From: CAYOSF01 sp964406605
Lineage (GTDB): Bacteria > Chloroflexota > Dehalococcoidia > DSTF01 > RBG-16-68-14
Assembly: GCA_964406605.1 (NCBI GenBank)
Contig: CAYOSF010000008.1
Coordinates: forward strand, 176,566-240,565
DNA length: 64,000 nt
Direction of reading: 5' to 3'
In this document: one piece after another, positions 35,982 to 45,642 of the stretch
Numbering within the stretch: position 1 is the first letter of the stretch
Layout of the letters: the number at the start of each line of letters is the position of its first letter
Notes under the pieces: generated by a model
Database searches by the model: none
The model's input: only the letters and a program-made list of their open reading frames with translations
Told to the model about the DNA's origin: nothing
Made by a program: the position numbers and the translations under genes

Positions 35982-38900
35982 GTGGCTCGATTCGATTATG
36001 CGAGGAACGGCGACACCGGACATGGGGGGGATCACCCAAATTTGACGAGTTCCACCATCAGTGAGCTGAATCTGGGATTCCCAACGGATGACGGGTCTTC
36101 GGACGCCTTTGTCGGGCGCAAGCGGGAGCTCGCCATCCTTACCGGGTTGCTTGAGGGCGACGATGCCGCGAGGAGTTCGGTCATCGTCGAGGGCGAGGCT
36201 GGCATAGGCAAGACGAGGTTGGTAGCGGAATTCCTTGAGCGCGCTCAAGCGGGAGGGATTCGCGTGCTGCAGGGCTGCTGCTATCAGATGCAGGAGGCCG
36301 GACCGTACTTCCCCTTTCTCCAGATACTCCGTCAGGCCCAGCCCGGGGAATCTCCGATGGAAGGACACCTTGCGGAGCTGGCCGATGGGGCAACAGGCGG
36401 CGGAGCACACGCCGATCTGAGCGAGGATGCTCGAGGGCGAAGGGCCGCGTTCCTTCGAGGGCTCACCAATGAGATCCTTCAAGAAGTTGCCGGCGAAGAG
36501 ACCATCCTGTGCGTGGAAGATGTTCAGTGGGCTGACCCGGGTTCTCTTCTGCTTCTGAACAACCTTGTTGACATTCGTGCTGCGGGTGTACTCATCGTGT
36601 GCACGGCGCGCACGCATGAATGTCTGAAGACGCACGCCCAGCAGTTGGTGGCGAGTATCAGACACAAGAGCCATCCGATCGTGCTGAAGGGTCTTGAACG
36701 TTCCGCCCTTCAGCAGTTGGTGGAGAACATCGCCGGGCCCGGCTGCATGACGGCTGAGGAAGCGGAGGACCTGCGATCGTTTACTGGGGGCAATCCCCTG
36801 TTGGTCAAGGAGCTGCTGTTGCACCTGAGAGAGACGGGTCTTCTGGAACGGCATACGGTGCGGGAGGCCCTTCGGCGCACGAGAACGCCGGACGCCCTGG
36901 CTCACGTCATTGACCTGAGGCTTCGCTCTCTTCCTCAGGCGGTAAGAAGGGTACTTGCGGCCGCAGCGGTGGTCGGCGCTGAGTTCCCGGTCTCGCTGGC
37001 GGCTCGAGCGGCCGGCGAAACGGAGGTGACGGCGGCGGAGAAGCTAGAGGTTGCTACCGCCGCGCGCATTCTGCATCCCGGCGATGCCCTGGAGTCCCCC
37101 CGCTACCGGTTCGCGCACCCGATCTACGCCAGCAGGCTGTATGATTCGCTGTCGGTGTCCAGGCGGCGGAACGTGCATCGGCGGGTGGCCGAGGCGGGCA
37201 GTTGCCGTGACGCGGCGCTCACCGCCAGCGAGATGGCGCGCCACTATGCCCTGGGTTTCGGGGTGGCCGGCGGGCGCACCGCTCTCGGTCACTGTCGCAA
37301 AGCCGCCGAAGAGGCCGAACGGGTGCTGGCCTATGAGACTGCAGCCGTGTTCTGGGAGCATGCTCTTAGCTGCACGCGGTCGCAGTCGCGGCGCACGAGG
37401 GCGGAGCTCTATCGCCGGTTGGGCCTGGCGTTGTGGGCGGCCGGGAAGTGGAAGCCCGCGGCCGATGCGTGGACGGAGGCGGCGGCGCTGTTCGAACAGG
37501 TCGGGGATCGGCAGCGGGTTGGCGAGGTGGCGCTCGCGTTGGGCGATCTCTTTCGCTGGCGGCAGGAGCTTGCCGAGTCCGAGCGTTGGCTTCAAGTGGC
37601 GCTACAAATGCCTCTGCCTGGGCTGGCCGAGCGAGCGAAGGCGCTGGCGCTGCTTGGCAACATCCGCGGTATCAACGGCCAACGCGTCGAGGCTCTCCGG
37701 CTTCTGGAAGACGCGAAGAGGGGCTGGAACGAGAGCGGTCGGAACCCGACGGCGGCATACTGGCTCTCGTTGGGATTCCTTATCACGGGTGATCCGTCAA
37801 CGGCCCACGCCGTGGCGAGACAGGGTTTTCAGGTGGCGCAACGAAGCGGGCAGTCGCACGGCGTTGCGCACCTTGCGGCGAGCCTGGTCGTCCATGAGCT
37901 CAGCCAGCTCCACGTCGATCCGGCGCGCTCGTACGTCCAAGTGGTCAAGGACGCGGTTGAGCCGACGGATGCGACCACGCTCATCCGCTCGTTGGCCTGC
38001 GAGGCCTACCTGCTGGGCTATGAAGGGAACTGGCGGGCGGTGGCCCGGTTGTGCGAGCGATGGATGGCCCAGGTGCGGCTGGTCGGACGCTATCAAGCTG
38101 CGACCGCTCGCTTCGTCTGGGCCGAAGCCCAGGTGGCGCTGGGAGATGCGCAGGCGTCCTTGAGGGAGATGCTGCGCGCGTTGCCCGACCTGGAGCACAT
38201 GCGTCCAGCAGCCGCCATGCACTTGGCGCGCGCTTCGCTGCGACTTGGGCTGACCAGGGAGGCGGCCTCTTTGGTTGACCGTTACGGTTGCGATGTGATG
38301 AGGAGCGCGCAATCGGCCGCCGGCCGTGCCGTTTTGGGGGAGGTGGTCTCCTACCTGGACACGGAGGAGCTGTGGCAGCGCAGCTTCGACTCGCTGAGGC
38401 GGGAGACGCGCGCGATCTTTATCGCGTACTCCCCGATTTCGGTGCGGCGCGTGCTCGGGCGACTTGCCGGCCGGCTCAAGCGGTGGCCAACGGCCTTCGA
38501 GCACTTCGATACGGCGCTACAGCAACTCGCCGACGGCGAGGCCCGTTGGGAGCTTGCACAGGCCTATCTTGACTACGCGGAGATGCGACGTGCCCGGCGA
38601 CGGCGGGGAGACCTTCGTAAAGCGGAGGCGTTGGAGCTGGAAGCGAAGGCGGTCCTTGCTGACCTGGGTATCCGGCACCCTCCGCGACGGGCCTCCGGAG
38701 GCTCCAACCACGGCAACCGCTACGCCCTAACGGGGCGGGAGTTGGAGGTCCTTGGCCTGGTGGCGGAAGGGCGACGGAATCAGGAGATAGCTGAAGATCT
38801 GGGGCTCAGCCACCGGACCATCGAGCGGCACTTGGAGAATATCTTCGGGAAGATCGACGTAAGCGGCCGCACTGAGGCGGTCGTGCTGGCTGTACGAGAG

Positions 38901-38999
38901 GGACTGATTGGCCCGCTCAGCAACTCCTCAGGTGCCGTTGCAGGAAGCGGATACCGGCAGGCGGAAGAACGTTCTTCCCAAGAGAGGCAGTCTCGCTGA
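35982..38999 (+). CDS. Large ATPase transcriptional regulator, LuxR family (LAL/MalT-like)
   Basis: 1005 residues. N-terminal STAND/AAA domain: FVGRKRELAIL, Walker A GEAGIGKT (about residue 72), Walker B-like ILCVEDVQWADPGSL. The middle 500 residues are helical TPR-like repeats. The C-terminus is a LuxR HTH (LTGRELEVLGLVAEGRRNQE, IAEDLGLSHRTIERHLENIF). This is the LAL layout: an inducer-gated ATP-dependent activator. GTG 35982 gives the full frame; TTG 36042 (TSSTISELNLGF) is a possible shorter start. It is alone on its strand and may control neighbouring catabolic genes. It converges with the acyl-CoA dehydrogenase. Confidence 0.92.
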   Translation: MARFDYARNGDTGHGGDHPNLTSSTISELNLGFPTDDGSSDAFVGRKRELAILTGLLEGDDAARSSVIVEGEAGIGKTRLVAEFLERAQAGGIRVLQGCCYQMQEAGPYFPFLQILRQAQPGESPMEGHLAELADGATGGGAHADLSEDARGRRAAFLRGLTNEILQEVAGEETILCVEDVQWADPGSLLLLNNLVDIRAAGVLIVCTARTHECLKTHAQQLVASIRHKSHPIVLKGLERSALQQLVENIAGPGCMTAEEAEDLRSFTGGNPLLVKELLLHLRETGLLERHTVREALRRTRTPDALAHVIDLRLRSLPQAVRRVLAAAAVVGAEFPVSLAARAAGETEVTAAEKLEVATAARILHPGDALESPRYRFAHPIYASRLYDSLSVSRRRNVHRRVAEAGSCRDAALTASEMARHYALGFGVAGGRTALGHCRKAAEEAERVLAYETAAVFWEHALSCTRSQSRRTRAELYRRLGLALWAAGKWKPAADAWTEAAALFEQVGDRQRVGEVALALGDLFRWRQELAESERWLQVALQMPLPGLAERAKALALLGNIRGINGQRVEALRLLEDAKRGWNESGRNPTAAYWLSLGFLITGDPSTAHAVARQGFQVAQRSGQSHGVAHLAASLVVHELSQLHVDPARSYVQVVKDAVEPTDATTLIRSLACEAYLLGYEGNWRAVARLCERWMAQVRLVGRYQAATARFVWAEAQVALGDAQASLREMLRALPDLEHMRPAAAMHLARASLRLGLTREAASLVDRYGCDVMRSAQSAAGRAVLGEVVSYLDTEELWQRSFDSLRRETRAIFIAYSPISVRRVLGRLAGRLKRWPTAFEHFDTALQQLADGEARWELAQAYLDYAEMRRARRRRGDLRKAEALELEAKAVLADLGIRHPPRRASGGSNHGNRYALTGRELEVLGLVAEGRRNQEIAEDLGLSHRTIERHLENIFGKIDVSGRTEAVVLAVREGLIGPLSNSSGAVAGSGYRQAEERSSQERQSR

Positions 39000-39243
39000 G
39001 GCCACCCGGGAGCACCTGCGGGCCTCCCACGGATACTCGTCCACCGCAGGAATCATACGGTTCGCTGTGAGCCACCCACCACCGGGCCCCTCGGAGAGCG
39101 TGAACTGGGCATTGTCGCCCCGGGACAGGTTGTCCGCAACCCCGACGGCCTGTCGGCCCAGCCTGCGCGTGGCCGTCGACGGGCGACCCGTCTCCAGCCG
39201 CGCGTCGTAAGTGCCCCAGCGGGCCCGCGGAGATTCTGCCGTC

Positions 39244-40425
39244 CTACTGCCTCGGCAGGCCCAGTCCTCGCATTGCGATGATGTTGCGCTGGATCTCTGA
39301 GGTACCCGCGGCGATAGTGCCTCCCAGAGATTCCAGGTACCCGCGCGACAGGCGACCACCCTGCGGCGCGTCATCGCTGCGCAGCGTCCCGTACAAGCCC
39401 AGAATCTTCACGCCGGTGTTGTAGATGCGCTGGGCCAATTCCGAGGCGAACGTCTTCACGACCGACGCCTCGTAGTTGGGGATCAGGCCTTTCGCCTGCA
39501 AGGCGACGACCCGGACGGAGAGCATCCTGGCAACGTGCGCTTCCACCAGCCGGTCTGCCAGCTCCAGGCGCAGCGGCTTATGGCGAGGCAGGGTGCAGAC
39601 GCCTTTCCCCGCGTTCTCACTGACGAACTTGATGAGGTCCTCCACCAGCAGGCGGTTCCCAACCGCCGTACCTACGTTGGAGCGCTCGAAGTCCAGTGTG
39701 GTGGCACCGATGTACCAGCCTCGGTTCTCCTCGCCCACCAGGTTGCGAGCGGGCACCCGCACGTCCTCGAAGAACACCTCGTTGAACATGTGCCGGTTTG
39801 AGAGGTCGATGAGGGGCCGTACTTCGATCCCAGGCGTCTTCATGTCACAGAGGAAGTAGCTGATGCCCTTGTGCTTGGGGGCATCGGGGTCGGTGCGGGC
39901 CAGCACGAAGACCCAGTCGGCGTGCTGCGCGCCGGACGTCCAGATCTTCTGCCCGTTGATGACGTAGTCGTCGCCGTCACGCACGGCCCGAGTCCGCAGC
40001 GAGGCCAGGTCGGAGCCGGCCTCGGGCTCGCTGTAACCCTGGCACCATCTCACCTCGCTGGCGAGTATGCGGGGGAGGTGCTCCTTCTTCTGTTCCTCAG
40101 TGCCGTGAACGACGAGGGTAGGTCCAACCATGCCCACTCCGAAGATGTCCCTGGCGGGAGCGCGAGCCTCGGCGAACTCCTCGTTCATGATGAACTGCTG
40201 CATCACCGTCATGCCTGCTCCGCCATACTCCTTGGGCCAGGCCGGCGCGGTCCAGCCCTTCTCCGCCAGCTTCGCGCGCCACGGACGTCGGCGCTCGTAG
40301 GCGGCAGCTATGTCCTCCTCACCCTCGTCCGCGCTCGCTTTCCACTCGGGCTTGAGTTCCTTCTTCAGGAATTCCCGCACTTCCTTCCTAAAGGCTGCCT
40401 CCTCGGGGGTGTCCTGCAAGTCCAT
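39244..40425 (-). CDS. Acyl-CoA dehydrogenase
   Basis: 393 residues, the usual length. Conserved segments: YSEPEAGSDLASLRTRA, QKIWTSGAQHADW and the C-terminal GYLESLGGTIAAGTSEIQRN with IIAMRGLGLPR. FAD-dependent alpha,beta-desaturation of an acyl-CoA; the chain type is not determined. Start ATG 40425 has GGAGGCGAGGC upstream. About 250 bases of apparently gene-free sequence separate it from the sialidase gene upstream. Confidence 0.95.
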   Translation of the reverse strand: MDLQDTPEEAAFRKEVREFLKKELKPEWKASADEGEEDIAAAYERRRPWRAKLAEKGWTAPAWPKEYGGAGMTVMQQFIMNEEFAEARAPARDIFGVGMVGPTLVVHGTEEQKKEHLPRILASEVRWCQGYSEPEAGSDLASLRTRAVRDGDDYVINGQKIWTSGAQHADWVFVLARTDPDAPKHKGISYFLCDMKTPGIEVRPLIDLSNRHMFNEVFFEDVRVPARNLVGEENRGWYIGATTLDFERSNVGTAVGNRLLVEDLIKFVSENAGKGVCTLPRHKPLRLELADRLVEAHVARMLSVRVVALQAKGLIPNYEASVVKTFASELAQRIYNTGVKILGLYGTLRSDDAPQGGRLSRGYLESLGGTIAAGTSEIQRNIIAMRGLGLPRQ

Positions 40426-40674
40426 GCCTCGCCTCCTTCTTTGGCCTGGGCGGGCCCCAAGCTGCCATGGCTATACCCACGTGCTGGCTGCTGCCGGCCC
40501 CGACGCCAGCACACCCTTCATAGCGCGTCCCGTCCCGCAGGTCGCGCTCCTTCAGCCGGTGGTCTACCCACCGGAACTCGCCCCCAAGTTTACTACATCC
40601 GGCCACCATCTGGCACAAGAGACCTGGGCCGGCCCGAACGGCCGTGTCCCCTGCTGTCCTGGTTCTCGTCTATT

Positions 40675-41775
40675 TCACGCGCCCCGCATCTCCAACCGGT
40701 CCCTGCCGCCTGTGAGCCACTCGAGCGTGAAGCGTGCCAGGACGATCTTGCCGTAGTCGTCGCGCTCGTAGAGGCAGCCGATCGACGCGTCGGGCAAGAC
40801 GACGAGGCAGGAGTATGCCGCACTGCCGGCGTAGAGCTCCTTGGCGACAGGCCAAGTCCGGCACTCGTCGTACGACAGGCGAACGGTCATCGTGTCCCGC
40901 GTGTCGCCGGCGGGGTTGGAGAAGAGGACTCGGTTCTTGGTGTACTCGGGCTGCGACGTGTACCGGAGGATGCTGGCCTGGCAGACAGGCTCCACAAGCT
41001 TGGCGTCCAGCGTGACCTCGGACCACGTTTCGCCTCCGTCACTGCTCGTTGCGAGGGCGCGGCGCTTCTTGTCGTGATAGCTGCGCATATTCATCAGGAC
41101 GGTGCCGTCGGCGAGTTCGACAGCCTGGCATTCGTTGGTTCGCTCGCCGATCGGCTCGCCGCATCGCCATGTCTCTCCGCCGTCGTCACTGAAGATGGCG
41201 TGGGAACGGTAGGGATGGCCGCCGAAGTCGTGGTCGGAGTGGTCGCAGGGGATCAGGAGGCGTCCTTTGTGGGACCCCCGCTGAAGCTGGATGCCGACGC
41301 CGGGGCCGGTCGCGTACCACCGCCAGTGAGGCTGTCGTGCCGTTTCGCTGATGTCGACCGGTTCCGTCCAGGTACGGCCGTCATCACTACTCTTCATCAG
41401 CCACGCCGTGCGAGGTTCTCGCGTAGCTCCCCCGAGGATCTGACCTTCCCACTCGTCGCCGCGGTTTCGCGTAAGCGGCATCCAAATGATGCCGGACGTG
41501 CCGTCCACCACCGGGCAGGGGTTGCCGATGGTGTGGGACCCGTGGTCGGCGATGATGCGCATCCTCGACCAGGTCTTGCCGCCGTCGGTGCTGCGCTTCA
41601 TCGCAAGGTCGATGTCGCCGCTGTCCCCGCTGCCGTGCTTGCGGGCCTCGCAGAAGGCGAGCACGTCGCTATTCGGACTGACGACGACGGCCGGAATGCG
41701 GTAGGTGTGGTAGCCGTCCTCGCCGCTGACAAAGACGTCGGTCTCTTCGGGAGGCGCGCCGGCTCTGTCGCTCAT
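40675..41775 (-). CDS. BNR-repeat sialidase-like protein (GH33 family)
   Basis: 366 residues, six-bladed propeller candidate. An RIP motif (YRIPAVVVSP) gives one Arg of the triad. Five Asp-boxes are visible: STDGGKTW, SSDDGRTW, FSDDGGETW, SSDGGETW and a degenerate SYDECRTW. The segment EARKHGSGDSGDIDLAMKRS and the C-terminal CLYERDDYGKIVLARF fit the active-site face. No signal peptide, so it would be cytoplasmic unless exported otherwise; substrate (sialic acid or related sugar acid) not proven. Last gene of the sirtuin/cyclophilin-like/sialidase operon. Confidence 0.85.
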   Translation of the reverse strand: MSDRAGAPPEETDVFVSGEDGYHTYRIPAVVVSPNSDVLAFCEARKHGSGDSGDIDLAMKRSTDGGKTWSRMRIIADHGSHTIGNPCPVVDGTSGIIWMPLTRNRGDEWEGQILGGATREPRTAWLMKSSDDGRTWTEPVDISETARQPHWRWYATGPGVGIQLQRGSHKGRLLIPCDHSDHDFGGHPYRSHAIFSDDGGETWRCGEPIGERTNECQAVELADGTVLMNMRSYHDKKRRALATSSDGGETWSEVTLDAKLVEPVCQASILRYTSQPEYTKNRVLFSNPAGDTRDTMTVRLSYDECRTWPVAKELYAGSAAYSCLVVLPDASIGCLYERDDYGKIVLARFTLEWLTGGRDRLEMRGA

Positions 41776-41797
41776 CCTGGCGAGCCGGAGTCGAGCG

Positions 41798-42184
41798 CTA
41801 CGGGCGCTCCGCCGCCGCGATGCGCACCGTCTCGCCGGCGCCGTGCTGCTTGAGCCCTTCGGCGTTGTCTATGCGTCCGATTGGAGTGACAGCGGAGGCC
41901 GGCTTGATCTCGTCTGGGGACGTCGTCACGGGTGTCATGCCGAAAAAGATGCAGAACGCGCTGCCGTCCGGCCAGTAGCCGAGGTCGCCGGCGCGGACCG
42001 TGTCCACGCCGTTCTCGAGATTCGCGTCGACAGGGATGCTGAAGTAGATCTCCTCGCCCCAGGTCCTGGCAGTCGCCTCGATAGGCAGTGCGGCGAGGAT
42101 CTTCCGCACCGTGTCGGGCGCGCACTGCTCGTCGAGCGTCGCATCGAATACCTCCTCGCCGACCTGGATCTTGATCTTCGCCAC
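41798..42184 (-). CDS. Cyclophilin-like fold protein (DUF3830 type)
   Basis: 128 residues. The beta-rich sequence with GEEVFDATLDEQCAPDTVRK, GEEIYFSIPV, GDLGYWPDGSAFCIFFG and PVTTSPDEIKPASAVTPIGR matches the cyclophilin-like family typified by small single-domain bacterial proteins of unknown function. It lacks the canonical peptidyl-prolyl isomerase residues. 6 bp after the sirtuin and 22 bp before the sialidase, so co-transcribed. Confidence 0.78.
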   Translation of the reverse strand: MAKIKIQVGEEVFDATLDEQCAPDTVRKILAALPIEATARTWGEEIYFSIPVDANLENGVDTVRAGDLGYWPDGSAFCIFFGMTPVTTSPDEIKPASAVTPIGRIDNAEGLKQHGAGETVRIAAAERP

Positions 42185-42190
42185 CGGCGT

Positions 42191-43042
42191 CTACTCCTTC
42201 ATCTTCTCTCGCACCAGTTTCGCCAACTGCGGCAAGATCTCTCCGGTCTTCCCCGGGATGAAGATGTCCGAGATGCCCTCGTCGGTCAAGGGCGTTGGGT
42301 CGGCGTTGATCTCAATGATGCGAACGGCCGGAACCCGTTCGACCACCACCGGGCCGGAGTCCGACTCCCGCTCTTCCTCGACCGTTCTCGCTCTCGCCCG
42401 GCGAGGCAGGTCGGCGAAGGGGTAGACCGTCGCCGAGGTCCCACAGATCAGCATGACGTCGCACTTCATCGTCTCTTCCAGACTGCCGCGCGCAACGTCT
42501 CGGGGGATCGGCTCACCAAACCCAACGCCGTCCGACTTGACGATTCCTCCGCAATCCGGGCAGCGGGGCGGCAGCTTCCCCTCTTCCCTCAGCCGCTGCA
42601 GGTCGAACTCCGTCCTTTCGAATCTGGCGAGGCAATCCACGCACCGCAACAGGAACGCGTTGCCGTGGTACTCGAGAACGCTTTTTGAGCCGGCCTTCTT
42701 GTGCAGGCCGTCGACGTTCTGGGTAATCACGCACTTGAGGACGCCTTCCCTTTCCAGTTCCACCAAAGCATGATGGCCCGGGTTCGGCTCGATTCCTTCC
42801 AGGCGTCCGAGAGCACCAGGGGGCGCCGTCAGCCTCTCCTCCCACCAGCCCGCTGGATCAGCGCGGAACTTCTCGTAGCTCAGGTACGCTCTCCGTTCGG
42901 CCTCCGGGTTCTTCGTCCAGACTCCCTGAGGTCCGCGGAAGTCTGGTATGCCCGACTCCGTCGACATCCCCGCTCCGGTGAGGGCGATGGCGTACTTCGA
43001 GGCCGCCAGATAGCCGGCTGCCCGTTCGATGCGCTCTTCCAT
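42191..43042 (-). CDS. NAD-dependent protein deacylase (sirtuin)
   Basis: 283 residues. Sirtuin motifs: GAGMSTESGIPDFRGPQGVW (NAD binding), TQNVDGLHKKAG, catalytic His in EYHGNAF and a zinc site made by CVDC and CPDC. Removes acyl groups from lysines using NAD. The C-terminus ends LPQLAKLVREKMKE. Start ATG 43042 after GAGGGCAGAAAC. First gene of a three-gene minus-strand operon. Confidence 0.95.
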   Translation of the reverse strand: MEERIERAAGYLAASKYAIALTGAGMSTESGIPDFRGPQGVWTKNPEAERRAYLSYEKFRADPAGWWEERLTAPPGALGRLEGIEPNPGHHALVELEREGVLKCVITQNVDGLHKKAGSKSVLEYHGNAFLLRCVDCLARFERTEFDLQRLREEGKLPPRCPDCGGIVKSDGVGFGEPIPRDVARGSLEETMKCDVMLICGTSATVYPFADLPRRARARTVEEERESDSGPVVVERVPAVRIIEINADPTPLTDEGISDIFIPGKTGEILPQLAKLVREKMKE

Positions 43043-43135
43043 GTTTCTGCCCTCCTGGGCCCGGCGGACGTGCCTTCGCGCGTGGCCCGCGTCATCACGG
43101 AGGTCCCCTTCCGCTGGCCGACTAGAGTATTCTGC

Positions 43136-43276
43136 ATGGGCCGAAGGAAGTCAACGAGCGCGGAGGAGAAGAGCCGCCTCTGGCCGCCGCTCGTCGACAT
43201 GTATGCCAGCTTCGAGGAGTACGAGCGGGGAGCGGACCGAGAAACCCCGGTTGTGATCCTACGTGCCCAAGCCTAG
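43136..43276 (+). CDS. Possible small protein (46 residues)
   Basis: ATG 43136 to TAG 43276. The sequence GRRKSTSAEEKSRLWPPLV then DMYASFEEYERGADRETPVV looks protein-like rather than random, being acidic and aromatic with no low-complexity bias. A TATTCT box ends only about 3 bases before the ATG, too close for that start unless a second promoter exists. No Shine-Dalgarno. It occupies the 330-bp gap between the sirtuin and a methyltransferase. Confidence 0.35.
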   Translation: MGRRKSTSAEEKSRLWPPLVDMYASFEEYERGADRETPVVILRAQA

Positions 43277-43372
43277 GATGAAGGGCACAGGACTGATGAC
43301 CGTGGAGCCATGCATCCAGCACGCCCAGTGAAAGGACGACGTGGACGTTCCGCGCCGGAATGAGGATCAGCG

Positions 43373-44113
43373 TTGAGCAGCTCAGGCGAGGCTTGGAAGA
43401 CCGAGGCTCTGGTGCGGACCTTCCTCGACGGCGTTCGAGGCGCTCTCCCCCTCGCTGCCGAACAGATCGACGTCCTGCTCCGGTTGGTCGAGGCAAGAGG
43501 GAGGCCGGTCGAGAGCTTTGCGGACCTGGGCTGCGGCAACGGTATCCTGGCCGGCGCGCTCCTGGAGCGCTATCCGGGGGCAGCCGCAACGCTGGTGGAC
43601 TTCTCGGAGCGGATGATCGACGAGGCGCGAGACCAACTTGCTGCCTATGCCGCGAACTGCCACTTCGTTGTGGCGGACCTTGCCGACCCGGCGTGGCCTA
43701 GCTCGGTCGCCGCGGAAGCCCCTTTCGATCTCGTCGTGTCCGGCTACGCCATACACCACTTGGCGGACGCGCGGAAGCGGCAGCTCTATGGAGAGGTGTT
43801 CGACCTGCTGAAGCCCGGCGGTCTCTTCGCGAACACTGAGCACGTGAAATCCGCGACGACATGGGGTGAGCAGATCTTCGATGAACTCATGATTGACAGC
43901 CTGTGCGCCTACCACTCGGAACGGGGATCGGACAAGACCCGAGAGCAGATCGCCGAGGAGTTCGTGCATAGACCAGACAAGGCCGAGAACATCCTCGCTC
44001 CGGTTGAGGTCCAGTGCGAATGGCTTCGATCTTGCGGGTTCAGGGATGTGGACTGCTATTTCAAGGTGTTCGAGCTGGCCATCTTCGGCGGACGCCGTCC
44101 AGACCAACCCTGA
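43373..44113 (+). CDS. Class I SAM-dependent methyltransferase
   Basis: 246 residues. The SAM-binding motif I is FADLGCGNGILAGALLE, followed by TLVDFSERMIDEAR (acidic loop) and VVSGYAIHHLADARKRQLYG (motif IV region). GGLFANTEHVKSAT follows. Substrate unknown; soluble. TTG start 43373 is the first in frame with homology; a later ATG is possible. Confidence 0.85.
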   Translation: MSSSGEAWKTEALVRTFLDGVRGALPLAAEQIDVLLRLVEARGRPVESFADLGCGNGILAGALLERYPGAAATLVDFSERMIDEARDQLAAYAANCHFVVADLADPAWPSSVAAEAPFDLVVSGYAIHHLADARKRQLYGEVFDLLKPGGLFANTEHVKSATTWGEQIFDELMIDSLCAYHSERGSDKTREQIAEEFVHRPDKAENILAPVEVQCEWLRSCGFRDVDCYFKVFELAIFGGRRPDQP

Positions 44114-44210
44114 TTCGGGCTAACGGCACGTCCAAACCGGGGCTACGCGCAGCCTTTGCGCGTCACGCAGCTTCTTGATGCTGCGTCCGGACGGTGGGCC
44201 GCCCGCTCCC

Positions 44211-44525
44211 CTACCCGCCCGCGGTCTTTGCCTCGACGGGCACGCCGTCAAATGTAATGGTGAGCGCGCCCGGCTTGCACTCGCGGAGACAGGCGCCGCA
44301 CCCGTCGCAGTAGTCCTGCCAGGGCGTCACCAGCATCCAGATCGTGGGGTCCACTCTCTGCTCCTTGGGCACGCTGAAGTCGCGCTTCTGGATGGGGCGG
44401 GTGGCGAAGATGGCCAGGGGACAGACCTCCAGGCAGCGCTTGCAGCCGGTCGGGTCGTACAGGGAGAAGCGGCACTTCTCTGTGTCTAGATGAATCTCGA
44501 CGACGGCTTGTGGCTCTTGTACCAT
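44211..44525 (-). CDS. Ferredoxin-like protein with two [4Fe-4S] sites
   Basis: 104 residues. Two cysteine clusters: CRFSLYDPTGCKRCLEVCP and CDGCGACLRECKP, the second a standard 4Fe-4S motif. The insert after the first Cys is longer than in simple ferredoxins. It starts 21 bp after the neighbouring iron-sulfur gene; they probably pass electrons to each other or to an oxidoreductase elsewhere. Confidence 0.88.
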   Translation of the reverse strand: MVQEPQAVVEIHLDTEKCRFSLYDPTGCKRCLEVCPLAIFATRPIQKRDFSVPKEQRVDPTIWMLVTPWQDYCDGCGACLRECKPGALTITFDGVPVEAKTAGG

Positions 44526-44546
44526 GGCTCCTCTCCCATCCTCTTA

Positions 44547-45434
44547 TCAGAGGTTGCGTGCTACGGGAACAGACTCCCGCGGAACCATCTCGACGGCGTC
44601 GGCGGGGCAGGCCGCGCGGCAGAGGCCGCAGCCGAAGCACTTGGTAGGGTCGACGGCGGTGGTGTTGTCCCAGACGGCGGTGCGCACGGCGCCGAACTGG
44701 CACTGCTGCATGCAGTCGCCGCAGGACGTGCACTCCTCGGGTTTGATGCGGGCCACGTAGTGTCCCTTGAGGCAGTAGTCCGGTATCCCGTAGGCATCGC
44801 GCCATCGCCAGTAGATGCAGTAGGGCCGCTCGCAGTTGCAGATCGCCTCGATCAGGGGCAGGCGGCCCCGGCCCATGATCAGGTGCCACAACCCCCGCTC
44901 CTCCCACTCCTTCAGCAGCTCTTCCGCCTCAGCGAGCTTGAGGGGGACCTTGGCCTCCTTCCGCAGATCCCGGCGCAATTGCCGCCACTCGGCGCCGCCG
45001 AACTCGGTCAGCCCCTCGCGCGGCAGCCGGCCGTAGGCCAGCTCCATCGACATCGTCACCGGAAACCCGAAGCCAATGCAGACGTAGTCCCTCGCGCCCC
45101 GGTAGACTAGCTTGCAGGGACAGTGGCCCACCACCACCATGGAGTCTTCGCGCCGGGTGGCCTCCTCGGCTATCTCCAGGATCTTGAGCGTCTCCTCCAG
45201 GGTCACGATCTGCGCGCCGAAGCCTGAGGAGGCCCTCGCCTTCAGGAACTGCGGATTGCGGACGTACTCCTCCTCGCTGTAGCGCCACTCCGTCTCGGCG
45301 AAGGTGGCGGTCATGGCCTGCTTCGCCCCTTCCTGCTCCTCCGGGGTAGGGAAGATCTTGTCGAACAGGTAGTTCTCGAAGTTGAGATACCATCGTTCGT
45401 CTCGACCGGCATGCTGGGCGCACAAGTGGCACAT
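44547..45434 (-). CDS. Iron-sulfur protein with C-terminal double [4Fe-4S] ferredoxin domain
   Basis: 295 residues. The N-terminus has CHLCAQH; the middle has scattered cysteines (VVGHCPCKLVYRGARDYVC, AICNCERPYC) that may bind another cluster. Two standard 4Fe-4S motifs end the protein: CTSCGDCMQQCQFGAV and CFGCGLCRAACPADAV. Similar modules occur in (per)reductase and methyl-transfer reactivating proteins. Function unassigned. It heads the two-gene minus-strand operon, divergent from an SDR. Confidence 0.82.
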   Translation of the reverse strand: MCHLCAQHAGRDERWYLNFENYLFDKIFPTPEEQEGAKQAMTATFAETEWRYSEEEYVRNPQFLKARASSGFGAQIVTLEETLKILEIAEEATRREDSMVVVGHCPCKLVYRGARDYVCIGFGFPVTMSMELAYGRLPREGLTEFGGAEWRQLRRDLRKEAKVPLKLAEAEELLKEWEERGLWHLIMGRGRLPLIEAICNCERPYCIYWRWRDAYGIPDYCLKGHYVARIKPEECTSCGDCMQQCQFGAVRTAVWDNTTAVDPTKCFGCGLCRAACPADAVEMVPRESVPVARNL

Positions 45435-45642
45435 GGAGTGTTCTCCTTCGGACGGTTTGTCTGGGCCGGGCTGCGGGCCGGGACGTATCTAGTCGAATCA
45501 ACGCGGTGCAGCCCGTTCTCGCACCGTAGCACACGAGGGCAGCACCGGGAATGCGGGGGAGTGCCCAGGTGATGTAAGATCGGCGTGCCACGGAACCGCG
45601 CATGGAGCGCGCGGAACAGCGGACGGTGGAAGGAGCGCCGGC

